From Nonomuraea corallina (GTDB lineage: Bacteria; Actinomycetota; Actinomycetes; Streptosporangiales; Streptosporangiaceae), in NCBI RefSeq assembly GCF_027620315.1, contig NZ_JAPNNL010000077.1, positions 1 to 32,205 of the forward strand: 32,205 nt of DNA. The letters are read 5' to 3'. Within the stretch, counting starts at the first letter, position 1; each line of letters opens with the position of its first letter. This document shows positions 1-9,622 of this stretch, in pieces. The position numbers and the translations under genes are program-made. The notes under the pieces were generated by a model. The model was not told where the DNA came from. It searched no databases and worked only from the letters and a program-made list of their open reading frames with translations.

Positions 1-599
1 GGGGGGGGGGGGGCGCCCCGCGCCCCGGCCTGCTCGACGAGGCCCGCGAGCTGGGCGCCTCGATCGTGACCACGTACGGGATGAGCGAGACGTGCGGCGG
101 GTGCGTGTACGACGGCCGCCCCCTTTACAACGTAGATCTGAAAATCGGTGCGGACGGGCGCATCCGGATCTCGGGGCCGGTGCTGTTCTCCGGCTACCGC
201 TCCGGCGAGCCCGCCCCGTTCGACGGCGGCTGGTTCGTCACCTCCGACCTCGGCGAGCTGTCCGGCGGCCGGCTGCGGGTGCTGGGCCGGGCCGACGACG
301 TCATCAACACCGGCGGCGAGAAGGTGGTGGCGGGGGCCGTGGCCGCGGTGCTGGGCGGCCACCCCGAGGTCGCCGACGTGGCCGTGGTCCCCCGCCCGGA
401 CCCGGAGTGGGGTGAGGTGGTCGTGGCCGTCGTGGTGCCGGCCGATCCTGTGAATCCGCCCACACTCGCGCAGTTGCGCGCCTACTGCGCCGACCGGCTG
501 CCGCCGCACGCCGCGCCGCGCGACCTGCGCCTGCTTCCCCGGCTCCCCCTGCTGCCCAACGGAAAACCCGATCTTCTGAGGCTGAAGTCCGGAACCTGA
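1..599 (+). CDS. menE: o-succinylbenzoate--CoA ligase, C-terminal part (truncated by window edge)
   Basis: Adenylate-forming ligase that activates o-succinylbenzoate to its CoA thioester in menaquinone synthesis. The frame is open from base 3 to the TGA at 597-599; the 5' part lies outside the window. The visible part starts in a Gly-rich stretch (the opening run of G bases codes for glycines) followed by VTTYGMSETCGGCVYDG, the A5-type motif in the form typical of actinobacterial MenE. Next comes the hinge region with SDLGEL and GRADDVINTGGEKV, and then the small C-terminal domain with the NGKPD motif that carries the catalytic lysine near the end. All elements expected of the last 200 residues are present. 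Other acyl-CoA ligases share the fold, but the SETCGGCVYDG form favours MenE. The neighbour on the right is not a menaquinone gene. Confidence 0.82.
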   Translation, partial: GGGGAPRPGLLDEARELGASIVTTYGMSETCGGCVYDGRPLYNVDLKIGADGRIRISGPVLFSGYRSGEPAPFDGGWFVTSDLGELSGGRLRVLGRADDVINTGGEKVVAGAVAAVLGGHPEVADVAVVPRPDPEWGEVVVAVVVPADPVNPPTLAQLRAYCADRLPPHAAPRDLRLLPRLPLLPNGKPDLLRLKSGT

Positions 600-643
600 T
601 GGATGTGCGGATGCGTCATAGTGGGGACAAGGAGGGAGCCTTC

Positions 644-949
644 ATGAACCAGTCCCGCAAGACGTGGGCATCCGCGGCCGTGGTCGGCGTCGTCGTCGCC
701 GGCGGCGTCTGGGTCGCGGCGGCCGCCTCGGCGGGCAGGCTCGACCAGGTCAGAGAGTCGACCCGGGCCGTCGTCGAGCAGGGCCCGTCCGAGCAGGGCC
801 CGTCCCCCTCCGCGCCGGCCGACGTCGTGGTGTCCACCGAGATCAACCCCGACCCGGAGGACGTGCTCCGCTACTGGAGCGACGAGCGGCTGGAGGACGC
901 GCAGCCGATGCCCATGCCCGAGGTCGGGGAGTTCGAGATCGGCGAGTAG
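644..949 (+). CDS. Small secreted or membrane-anchored hypothetical protein
   Basis: Not recognised as a named family. The product is 101 residues. An N-terminal basic segment (NQSRK) is followed by a hydrophobic stretch of about 20 residues (ASAAVVGVVVAGGVWVAAAA), then a hydrophilic, acidic and Pro-rich tail with EQGPSEQGPS repeats. This suggests an uncleaved signal anchor or a signal peptide with the acidic tail outside the membrane. The start is set by a strong Shine-Dalgarno (AAGGAGGG at 629-636, about 7 bases before the ATG); an in-frame ATG at 599 lacks this support. It lies 44 bases after menE and ends before a hairpin terminator, so it may be read with menE. No functional residue motif is visible. 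Confidence 0.7.
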   Translation: MNQSRKTWASAAVVGVVVAGGVWVAAAASAGRLDQVRESTRAVVEQGPSEQGPSPSAPADVVVSTEINPDPEDVLRYWSDERLEDAQPMPMPEVGEFEIGE

Positions 950-988
950 CGCGGCCGGACCGCACGTGCGCGGCTCGTCCGGCTCGTC

Positions 989-1024
989 AGGGCGGGCCGC
1001 CCCGTAGGGGGCTCGCCCTTTTTC
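989..1024 (+). terminator. Rho-independent terminator after the small anchored protein gene
   Basis: A GC-rich imperfect inverted repeat (GGGCGGGCCGCCCC, short turn GTA, then GGGGGCTCGCCC) is followed directly by TTTTT. It sits 40 bases past the stop codon at 949 and ahead of the sigma factor gene, separating the menE-side transcript from the sigma gene. Confidence 0.7.
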
Positions 1025-1158
1025 CAGTGGCTCCCCCGGCCGCGGGAACAAATCTCGCCGGATCGCGTTATTGATACTGGTGAGTAAAGCGGCCGGAGCC
1101 GGGGCCGCGCCGCCATATGCCTACTTTTGCTTGCACTCCGTATGGAGGAGGTGTCCTC

Positions 1159-2610
1159 ATGCCCCGAACCGCCGTGGCCCCGACCACCCTCGAGGAACTT
1201 ATCGACCGAGGGCGAGCCCAGGGCCGCCTCTCCCTCGCGGAGCTACGCCACGCTTTCGCCCAGGCGGGCATCAGCCCCGCCCAGGGCCGTTCGATCCTGC
1301 GCGAACTGTCCGAGTCCGGGGTGAACCTGGCCACCGAGGACGATTCCGCCGCCCCGAAGAAGACTGCAAGAAAGCCCGTGAACAAGCCTGCCACGAAGCG
1401 CCCCACGAGGAAGACCACGCGCTCACAGACTAGCGACTCCAAGGCCCCGGAGGCAAAAGCCGAGATCGATTCCCCGTCGATCGAGTCCCCGTCGATCGAG
1501 TCCCCGTCGATCGAGTCCCAGCCGGTCCAGTCCCAGCCGGTCCAGTCCCAGCCGGTCCAGTCCCAGGCGGTCGATTCCCAGGCGGTCGATTCCCAGGCGG
1601 TCGATTCCCAGGCGGACGTCGCGCCGCCTGATGACATGGCGATCGAGCCGGACGAGGCGGAGCTGGAGCACGAGGCGCTCGACCTCGACGACACCCAGTC
1701 CGCCATGGGCGACTCGGTGCACACCTACCTGAAGTCCATCGGCCGCCGCACCCTGCTCACCGCCGCCGAGGAGGTCGAGCTGGCCCGCCGGATCGAGGCC
1801 GGCCTGTACGCGGAGTACAAGCTGGAGAGCGAGCCGGACCTGTCCGACGAGTACCGCGAGGAGCTGCGGCTCGTGGCGGAGGACGGCAGGGCGGCCAAGG
1901 ACCACATGCTGGAGGCCAACCTCCGGCTGGTGGTCTCGGTGGCCAAGAAGTACACCGACCGCGGCATGTCGCTGCTGGACGTCGTCCAGGAGGGCAACCT
2001 CGGCCTGATCAGGGCCGTGGAGAAGTTCGACTACACCAAGGGCTTCAAGTTCTCCACCTACGCCATGTGGTGGATCCGCCAGGCGATCCAGCGCGGGTTC
2101 GCCGACTCGGCCCGCACCATCCGGCTGCCGGTGCACGTGCTGGAGATGCTCTCCAAGCTCTCGCGCGTCGAGCGCGAGATGCACCAGCGGATGGGCCGCG
2201 AGCCCACCCCGGAGGAACTGGCGAAGGAGCTCGACAAGACGCCCGACCAGATCGAGGAGCTGATGCGGACGAGCCGCCAGCCGATCTCGCTCAACGCGAC
2301 GATCGGCGAGGACGGCGAGACCACGATCGGTGACCTGATCGAGGACGTCGACTCGCCCGAGGCGTCGGAGATCGTGGACCGGCAGCTCCTCGGCGACCAG
2401 CTCCGGGGCGTGCTGCAGAACCTGTCGCCGCGCGAGGCGAAGATCATGGCGCTGCGGTTCGGCCTCGTCGACGGCAAGCCGCACACGCTGGACGAGATCG
2501 GCAAGCACCTCGGGCTCACCCGGGAGCGGATCCGCCAGCTGGAGAAGGAGTCGCTGTCCAAGCTCCGCCACCCGAGCAACACCCGTCCCCTGCTCGACTG
2601 GGCGAGCTGA
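1159..2610 (+). CDS. Principal-type sigma-70 factor (HrdB/SigA-like) with a pentapeptide repeat tract
   Basis: RNA polymerase sigma factor for promoter recognition, 483 residues. The N-terminus (LEELIDRGRAQGRLSLAELR) resembles region 1.1 of actinobacterial primary sigma factors and is followed by a Lys/Arg/Pro/Ala/Thr-rich basic stretch (about residues 66-93). Residues 105-154 are ten five-residue repeats. Region 1.2 begins near residue 185; regions 2.1-2.4 (EANLRLVVSVAKKYTDRG, then FSTYAMWWIRQAI) span about 252-311; region 3 follows; region 4.2 (LGLTRERIRQLEKESLSKL) is near 450-470. The ATG at 1159 is chosen because GGAGGAGG lies just upstream; an ATG at 1117 is in frame but lacks this. Region 4.2 and the C-terminus differ from the classical HrdB ending, so it may be a second primary-like (group 2) factor rather than the sole housekeeping one. 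Confidence 0.88.
   Translation: MPRTAVAPTTLEELIDRGRAQGRLSLAELRHAFAQAGISPAQGRSILRELSESGVNLATEDDSAAPKKTARKPVNKPATKRPTRKTTRSQTSDSKAPEAKAEIDSPSIESPSIESPSIESQPVQSQPVQSQPVQSQAVDSQAVDSQAVDSQADVAPPDDMAIEPDEAELEHEALDLDDTQSAMGDSVHTYLKSIGRRTLLTAAEEVELARRIEAGLYAEYKLESEPDLSDEYREELRLVAEDGRAAKDHMLEANLRLVVSVAKKYTDRGMSLLDVVQEGNLGLIRAVEKFDYTKGFKFSTYAMWWIRQAIQRGFADSARTIRLPVHVLEMLSKLSRVEREMHQRMGREPTPEELAKELDKTPDQIEELMRTSRQPISLNATIGEDGETTIGDLIEDVDSPEASEIVDRQLLGDQLRGVLQNLSPREAKIMALRFGLVDGKPHTLDEIGKHLGLTRERIRQLEKESLSKLRHPSNTRPLLDWAS
1471..1620 (+). repeat. Ten 15-base tandem repeats inside the sigma factor gene
   Basis: Ten contiguous 15-base units form three blocks: TCCCCGTCGATCGAG three times, TCCCAGCCGGTCCAG three times, TCCCAGGCGGTCGAT three times, then one diverged unit. 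Because 15 is a multiple of three they keep frame and encode SPSIE x3, SQPVQ x3, SQAVD x3 and SQADV. The near-perfect identity within blocks points to recent stepwise expansion. Confidence 0.97.
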
Positions 2611-2623
2611 CCCGGTGAACACG

Positions 2624-2653
2624 GAAGAGCCCCGGCGCATGTCGGGGCTCTTC
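2624..2653 (+). terminator. Strong hairpin between convergent genes, probably a bidirectional terminator
   Basis: A perfect 11-base stem (GAAGAGCCCCG and CGGGGCTCTTC) encloses an 8-base loop, 14 bases after the sigma factor stop codon. There is no long T run. On the other strand it lies beyond the repeat array that follows the hypothetical gene ending at 2728, so it could end both transcripts. Confidence 0.75.
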
Positions 2654-2656
2654 GTC

Positions 2657-2731
2657 GTCTCAGAGGATCACGTCTCAGAGGATCACGTCTCAGAGGATCA
2701 CGTCTCAGAGGATCACGTCTCAGAAGATCAC
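2657..2731. repeat. Five 15-base tandem repeats across a stop codon
   Basis: Five head-to-tail copies of GTCTCAGAGGATCAC; the copy at 2717-2731 has one G-to-A change. The stop codon of the minus-strand gene (2730-2728) lies inside this last copy, so every other copy repeats a TGA in the same frame downstream of the gene. On the plus strand the array could be read as VSEDH repeats, but there is no supported gene there. Confidence 0.97.
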
Positions 2732-3126
2732 CTGGCGGAGGGCACCCGGGGCGGCACGCGCGGGATGCCCCACATCCGGTTCTCCTCGCGAAGCGTGCGC
2801 AGGCGCTCCACCTCTCGCGTCCACTGGGCGCCCTTGGGCGTCGCCTTGGCCTTGCGGCGGGCGATGCGATCGTCGTAGGCCTTCACCCCGAACGCCGCCC
2901 GCTGCCCCGCCTCGGCCGCCCGCAGCGCCTCCGTCAGCGCCTTGTCGAACGCCCGGCCCGCGGCCAGCAGCTCGATCTCGTCGGCGTCGGCGGCGCGCAG
3001 CTCACGCACCACCCGCTCCGCCTCCCTGGCCCGGTCGAGCAGCTGGGGGAAGCTCTTGGAGATCTCCACATCCGCGTGGTAGCGGACCTCGGCCTCGCGG
3101 CTCACCCGCGGACGGAAAAACGCCAT
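2728..3126 (-). CDS. Hypothetical protein, charged and probably helical
   Basis: Not recognised. The product is 132 residues, rich in Arg, Glu and Ala, with long stretches that would form amphipathic helices (residues about 20-110). The C-terminus is Pro/Arg rich (IPRVPPRVPSAR). There is no signal peptide or membrane segment, so it is probably cytoplasmic. The ATG at 3126 has a modest AAGGG about 8 bases upstream. It is convergent with the sigma factor gene and diverges from the TetR gene across about 125 bases. Its stop codon is part of a tandem repeat array. Codon use looks normal for the window, which supports a real gene. Confidence 0.65.
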   Translation of the reverse strand: MAFFRPRVSREAEVRYHADVEISKSFPQLLDRAREAERVVRELRAADADEIELLAAGRAFDKALTEALRAAEAGQRAAFGVKAYDDRIARRKAKATPKGAQWTREVERLRTLREENRMWGIPRVPPRVPSAR

Positions 3127-3229
3127 CGACTCTGCCCTTCACGCTGTCCGTTCTTGTCAGCGACCAGGGTACGCGCTCCGCGCCGCCGCCCCGTAACCGG
3201 TCCGGCGCGGCCTCCGCCGCGCGAGGGCC

Positions 3230-3241
3230 TTTACATAGTAA
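3230..3241. promoter_or_regulatory. Candidate TetR operator overlapping the promoter
   Basis: TTTACATAGTAA contains TTAC and GTAA arms around ATA and ends 10 bases before the TetR start codon. The position suggests autoregulation, and TACATA could serve as a -10 element. The short arms make this tentative. Confidence 0.35.
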
Positions 3242-3251
3242 GCTGATCATC

Positions 3252-3812
3252 ATGCCCGCCAAGCGACCGCCCGTCCCCCTGTCCCGCGAGCGCATCATCG
3301 AGGCCGCCCTGCACATCGCCGACACCCAGGGGCTGCGCCGCCTCACCATGCGCAGGCTCGGCGACGCCCTTCAGGTCGAGGCCATGGCCATCTACCACCA
3401 CCTGCCACGCGGCAAGGAGGCGCTGATGGACGCGCTGGCCGAGCACGTCACCGCCCTCCACGTGGAACAGGGCGCGACCTGGCAGGAGACGGCGCGGGCC
3501 TGGTGCAGAGCCGGCCGTGAGCTGCTGCGCGAGCACCCCGGCGTGCTCGCGCTGGCGCTCACCAAGCCGCCCAAGGGCGCCACCGCCATCGCCGTCGGAG
3601 AGCAGATCGAGCAGCTCACCGACGGAGGGCTGCCCGACGCGGAGGAGGCGGTGCGCACGCTGCGGGCCTTCGTCTTCGGCAGCGTGGCCGTCGAGGTGCA
3701 GCGCTCCGGCTGGGCCGACCCCGAGGTGGACGAGTGGGTGCGCCGCGACCGGCAGGCCGACGCCGACTTCGAACGCGGGCTCGAAGCTTTGCTCCGAGGG
3801 CTCCAAACGTAG
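3252..3812 (+). CDS. TetR/AcrR family transcriptional regulator
   Basis: Ligand-responsive repressor, 186 residues, near the usual length. The N-terminal helix-turn-helix domain spans about residues 10-55 (RERIIEAALHIADTQG, then LTMRRLGDALQVEAMAIYHHL), the classic TetR pattern with the YHH turn at the end of the recognition helix. The C-terminal region (60-186) resembles the tetracycline-repressor-like C domain and would bind an unknown effector. The ATG at 3252 has no strong Shine-Dalgarno; the leader is short. It is divergent from the hypothetical gene at 2728-3126, and the shared interval may hold the operator for both. No obvious dedicated target such as an efflux pump is adjacent, so the effector cannot be guessed. 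Confidence 0.9.
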   Translation: MPAKRPPVPLSRERIIEAALHIADTQGLRRLTMRRLGDALQVEAMAIYHHLPRGKEALMDALAEHVTALHVEQGATWQETARAWCRAGRELLREHPGVLALALTKPPKGATAIAVGEQIEQLTDGGLPDAEEAVRTLRAFVFGSVAVEVQRSGWADPEVDEWVRRDRQADADFERGLEALLRGLQT

Positions 3813-3919
3813 TGTGCGTGTCATGCTTGGCCCGTTATCCTGCATAAGGCACGCTGTGTCGGAGGTCACACGCCCGGGGGCATCCTCCCCTAACAGTCCG
3901 AATGGGCTATGTCGGAACG

Positions 3920-3935
3920 TGTGACGCACATCGCA
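3920..3935. promoter_or_regulatory. Candidate CRP-family binding site upstream of the DUF5999 gene
   Basis: TGTGACGCACATCGCA matches the Crp/FNR form TGTGA-N6-TCACA except for one base in the right half. It lies 80 bases before the DUF5999 start codon in a 200-base interval without a gene. This is a pattern match only. Confidence 0.3.
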
Positions 3936-4014
3936 CACTTGCTGGAAAGAGAACATCCGAGCCGCTCCCGGCCCCTCGATCGGGAGCCATCGACGAGATA
4001 TCGGAGGCACGCCG

Positions 4015-4212
4015 ATGTGCCCGCACGACCCGGTCTGTCCGTCTGCCGACGCGCCTGACCGCGAAGCCGCCCGCACCCTGGCCTGCCACCCCGAGCAGGG
4101 GTGGAGCCTGCTGTGCAACGGCGTCGTCCTGTTCGAGGACACCGGTGAGCTCTTGCCCGGGGGCACCGCCATCGCCCCCCACCGCCCCGACCCGCTGGTC
4201 GGGGCAGCCTGA
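4015..4212 (+). CDS. DUF5999 family small cysteine-containing protein
   Basis: A 65-residue protein of the actinobacterial DUF5999 family; the function is unknown. The recognisable core is DREAARTLACHPEQGWSLLC followed by NGVVLFEDTGELLP. Cysteines lie at residues 2, 8, 24 and 34, and histidines at 4 and 25, arranged so that a metal site is possible (inference). The start is supported by GGAGG about 7 bases before the ATG. It is preceded by 200 bases of non-coding DNA that contains a CRP-like site, and it converges on the hydrolase gene ending at 4243. It appears to be monocistronic. Confidence 0.85.
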   Translation: MCPHDPVCPSADAPDREAARTLACHPEQGWSLLCNGVVLFEDTGELLPGGTAIAPHRPDPLVGAA

Positions 4213-4242
4213 GCCACCACGAGCAGCGCGACCGCCGGCCGG

Positions 4243-4836
4243 TTACCCGAGATATCGGGTCAGCCAGTCGGCGACCACCTCGCCCACCTCGGCGGGGCGC
4301 TTCTTGAGATCGTGCCCCTCACCCGGGAGCACCACCAGCCGCGTCGCGTCCGCCGCGTCGGGCACCCCGAACGGGTCCCTGTCACCGTTCACCACCAGCA
4401 CATCGACTCCGGCGCCGCGCAGCTCCTCCGCCCTGGAACGTTCCGGTCGGCCGGGCGGGTGCAGCGGGAACGCCAGCGCCACCACCGCCACCGCCCCGGC
4501 CGCCCGCGCGGTCCGGCAGGCCACCCGTGCCCCGTTGCTCCGGCCGCCCTGGACCAGCGGCAGACCCGGCCACCGCGCGCGCAGCTCGCCCAGCACGGCC
4601 AGCCACGCCTCGTCCTGACGCTCGGCCGACCCCGGCGCCCGCGCCCCCGCGACCCGGAACGCCTGGGTCACCCTGGCCACCGCGGCCCCCACGCCGAGCG
4701 CCGCCTCGCGCACCGCGAGCAGGTCGGGCGCGTCCACTCCCCCGGCCGACCCGTGCGTCAGCACCAGCAGCAGCCGGGCGTCGTCCCCCTCGTCGACGTC
4801 GGCCCGCGCCGGCCCCCGCGGGGTCATGATCTCCAT
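4243..4836 (-). CDS. Small alpha/beta hydrolase (dienelactone hydrolase / KANL3-Tex30-like)
   Basis: Predicted serine hydrolase of the small alpha/beta type, about 197 residues. Visible elements: LVLTHGSAGG (oxyanion strand-turn), VQGGRSNGARVACR (nucleophile elbow with Ser in G-x-S-x-G form), VLVVNGDRDPFGVP (acid strand with Asp) and LPGEGHDLKKRP (catalytic His). All triad members are present in family order. The start at 4836 is the first Met of MEIMTPRGPARADV; another in-frame ATG at 4827 is equally possible, and an ATG at 4920 would overlap the divergent gene and add an unlikely leader. The substrate is unknown. It is convergent with the DUF5999 gene, and its stop codon overlaps a small hairpin. 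Confidence 0.8.
   Translation of the reverse strand: MEIMTPRGPARADVDEGDDARLLLVLTHGSAGGVDAPDLLAVREAALGVGAAVARVTQAFRVAGARAPGSAERQDEAWLAVLGELRARWPGLPLVQGGRSNGARVACRTARAAGAVAVVALAFPLHPPGRPERSRAEELRGAGVDVLVVNGDRDPFGVPDAADATRLVVLPGEGHDLKKRPAEVGEVVADWLTRYLG
4245..4260. terminator. Small hairpin at the stop codon of the hydrolase gene
   Basis: ACCCGA and TCGGGT are perfect 6-base arms around GATA and overlap the minus-strand stop codon (4245-4243). It lies between two convergent genes 30 bases apart. It is short for a terminator and has no T run. Confidence 0.3.
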
Positions 4837-4918
4837 GGCAGCACCGTACCTGGGGATGAGCACGACATGGCTCCCAGGTCTGATGACGGCGCGCCCCCCG
4901 CACGGCAGGATGTCATGC

Positions 4919-5263
4919 ATGCAGCAGGAGAGGGATGTCCGCGACGAACTGCGGGCGACGATCGACGCCCGCCGCGATCTCGGCCCCGACTACGAAGCCG
5001 CCCTGGTCGACTCGCTGGCCGACCGGCTCGACGCGACGATCACGGCCCGGGTCGAGGCGGAGCTCAAGCGGCGCGGCAAGGAGGTCAAGCGGAAAGAGGA
5101 CAACCCGCGTTCCATCGTGCCGATCGTGCTGGGCTCGATGGCCATCGGCATCCCGCTGACGGCCATCGCCAGCCAGGCGGGCACCGTCGGCCTGCTCGTC
5201 GCATGGCTGTCCATCGTCCTGATCAACATCGCCGCCGCGGGAGCCCTCATGCGCCGCCCCTGA
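4919..5263 (+). CDS. Small membrane protein with two C-terminal transmembrane segments
   Basis: A 114-residue protein of a type common in actinomycetes, without a known function. Residues 1-60 are charged and helical (ERDVRDELRATIDARRDLG, then ADRLDATITARVEAELKRRG), probably cytoplasmic. Residues about 63-82 and 86-108 are hydrophobic (IVPIVLGSMAIGIPLTAIA and VGLLVAWLSIVLINIAAAGA). The ATG at 4919 follows AGGA at a spacing of 8 bases; an ATG three codons upstream is possible. The gene diverges from the hydrolase gene with about 80 bases between starts and converges on the TPR gene. Confidence 0.75.
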   Translation: MQQERDVRDELRATIDARRDLGPDYEAALVDSLADRLDATITARVEAELKRRGKEVKRKEDNPRSIVPIVLGSMAIGIPLTAIASQAGTVGLLVAWLSIVLINIAAAGALMRRP

Positions 5264-5284
5264 CGCCCCACCCGCGCCTCCGGC

Positions 5285-5311
5285 GAGCCGGCCCGACAGC
5301 CGGCACGGCTC
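5285..5311 (+). terminator. Possible weak terminator hairpin
   Basis: GAGCCG and CGGCTC pair around a 15-base GC-rich loop 21 bases after the membrane protein stop codon. There is no T run, and the pairing is short. Confidence 0.25.
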
Positions 5312-5372
5312 CACTCTGGTTCCGAGTCCCGGTCCTGGTTCAAAGGACCCGCTCTGGGTCGGGTGTCTCGCC

Positions 5373-6311
5373 TCAGCGCTCGTAGCGGAGCCGCACTTCC
5401 GCCGCCAGCGTCTCGTCCTGGTGGTCCAGCCCGTAGGCCCACACCTGACCGGCCGCGTCGTCGCGGCCGCGCAGCGGGAGCGTACGCGCCAGCAGTTCGA
5501 TCGCCAGCGCGCTCACCTGCGCCTCGCCGCCCTCCTCCAGCGCCCCGGCGAACTCCGCGCAGGCCATCTCCAGGTGCGCGATGCCGAGCTGCACACGCAG
5601 CCGGGCCGCGTCGTCGCCGGAGGCGACCTCAAGCGCGTCGATCAGCACGTCGGCGGCCTCACCGGGCTCCTCACGCTCGATCAGCAGGTCGGCGAGCTGC
5701 TGCGCGGCGTGCACGCGCGCCTCCACCGCCGGCCCACGGACATCCCGGGCGTCCTGGGCGCGGGCCTCCTGGGCGCGGGCCTCGTCCAGGCCCCTGTCGC
5801 CGTCCCCTGACGGCTCGACGGTCTCGTACTGCTCGTTCTCGTACCGCTCATCCTCGGCGGCGTGCGGGTCGCGGTGGCCCGTCTCGATGGCGGCGCGCAG
5901 TTCGGCTTCCGCCTCGTCGTAGTCGCCTACCTCCCCGGCCAGCCGGGCCAGCGCCAGGTGAGCCAGGGGCACGTACGCGGGAGTGCCGACCCCGAGCACC
6001 GCCTGCCAGGCCCCGCGTGCCTGCTCCGGCCGCCCTTCGCGCTCGAACCCCTGGGCCAGGTGGCAGGCGGCCTGGGCGGCGAACTCGGGATGGCCGGTGG
6101 CCAGCGCCGTCCTGGCCGCGGCGCGGGCTCCCTCGACGTCGCCCCGCTGCTCGAGCACCACGGCCAGCCCTACGGCGGCCTGCGCCCGGTCGGGGCTGCC
6201 GGGCCGGGCCGCGAGTTCGGCGAGGATGGCGGCCGCGCCGTCGAGGTCACCGCCTTCGGCGAGGCGGCGGGCGGTGTCGAGCGGCGAGGTCTCCAGCTCT
6301 GAGAACGTCAA
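5373..6311 (-). CDS. Tetratricopeptide-repeat protein
   Basis: A 312-residue helical-repeat protein, likely a cytoplasmic protein-interaction scaffold. Residues about 10-145 contain consecutive TPR-like helix pairs (LDTARRLAEGGDLDGAAAIL, AAVGLAVVLEQRGDVEGARA, AHLALARLAGEVGDYDEAEA). A hydrophilic low-complexity linker (about 148-190) carries AQEAR/AQDAR repeats and many acidic residues. A second helical part (about 190-300) contains further repeats (QLADLLIEREEPGEAADVLI). The start is read as TTG at 6311 because AAGGAG lies 5 bases upstream and no better ATG exists. It lies downstream of gcvP on the same strand with 183 bases between, in which no terminator or other gene is clear. The partner is unknown. 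Confidence 0.8.
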   Translation of the reverse strand: MTFSELETSPLDTARRLAEGGDLDGAAAILAELAARPGSPDRAQAAVGLAVVLEQRGDVEGARAAARTALATGHPEFAAQAACHLAQGFEREGRPEQARGAWQAVLGVGTPAYVPLAHLALARLAGEVGDYDEAEAELRAAIETGHRDPHAAEDERYENEQYETVEPSGDGDRGLDEARAQEARAQDARDVRGPAVEARVHAAQQLADLLIEREEPGEAADVLIDALEVASGDDAARLRVQLGIAHLEMACAEFAGALEEGGEAQVSALAIELLARTLPLRGRDDAAGQVWAYGLDHQDETLAAEVRLRYER

Positions 6312-6494
6312 GAGAGCTCCTTCGGCGACGATCGTCCCGAGCCTAACGAGTTCTCACGATCATGTCTGCTCTGTTGCCCTCATCGGTCTACCCACCGCCC
6401 GTTTAGTCCGGATTACACCGTTCTGCCGCCCCAGGATCAGCCCGTTTGCCCGAGCCGAACCGACACCCCGGGCGCGCCGAGGACCGGGAGCCCG

Positions 6495-9326
<2,832 letters not shown>

Positions 9327-9332
9327 GGAGAC

Positions 9333-9344
9333 GCCTCCCGAGGC
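9333..9344 (-). promoter_or_regulatory. Hairpin that could mask the gcvP ribosome-binding site
   Basis: Read on the minus strand, GCCTCGGGAGGC folds as GCCT/AGGC around CGGG and includes the GGGAGG ribosome-binding site of gcvP. It lies between the second glycine aptamer and the start codon, where a translation-controlling expression platform would be. Confidence 0.4.
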
Positions 9345-9380
9345 TGTGGAGACCGGCGCTGGGCGCGGGCTTATGCCGGA

Positions 9381-9566
9381 TCTCCCCCTCTGTCATGACG
9401 ACCTGAGAGCTTCACCCGCACAGGGCTTGCACCGTCGGTGAAGTACGCCTGGCGGGCGCACCTGCTTTCCAGAGTTGCCTCACCCGAGCGGTACGGGCGC
9501 CTGAGAGATTCCGGGGAGGGTTGCTCCTTCGGCGCCCCGGTCGTGCCGGGGTCTCTCCCGCACGGG
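9381..9566 (-). promoter_or_regulatory. Tandem glycine riboswitch upstream of gcvP
   Basis: Two glycine aptamers in series on the minus strand. Aptamer I (about 9566-9485) contains GCGGGAGAGACC, GGCGCCGAAGGAGCAA and CTCTCAGGCGCCC. Aptamer II (about 9480-9381) contains GAGGCAACTCTGGAAAGC, CACCGACGGTGCAAGC, GTGAAGCTCTCAGG and ATGACAGAGGGGG. These are the conserved core strings of the known bacterial glycine riboswitch. It ends about 54 bases before the gcvP start. The glycine-binding RNA would raise gcvP expression when glycine is abundant, in line with the role of the gene. Confidence 0.95.
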
Positions 9567-9622
9567 GTCGTCAGCATGTCCTAGATTACAGCCTCGACCC
9601 GGATTGGGGTGTTACGGGGCGG

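Noticed and set aside
1..13. Run of thirteen G bases at the window start
   Set aside because: It could be a contig-end artefact, but it reads in frame as glycines in the Gly-rich part of MenE, so it is kept as coding.
2657..2731. Possible CRISPR array
   Set aside because: The units are contiguous 15-base copies without spacers, and there are no cas genes.
2615..2878. Plus-strand frame encoding VSEDH repeats
   Set aside because: It only reads through the terminator hairpin and the repeat array, and overlaps the minus-strand gene; there is no ribosome-binding site or conserved part.
6312..6494. Interval between gcvP and the TPR gene
   Set aside because: Searched for a terminator, small gene or RNA; nothing convincing was seen.
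9583..9611. Possible gcvP promoter on the minus strand (TAATCT as the -10)
   Set aside because: No -35 match at a suitable distance; only the -10-like hexamer is visible.
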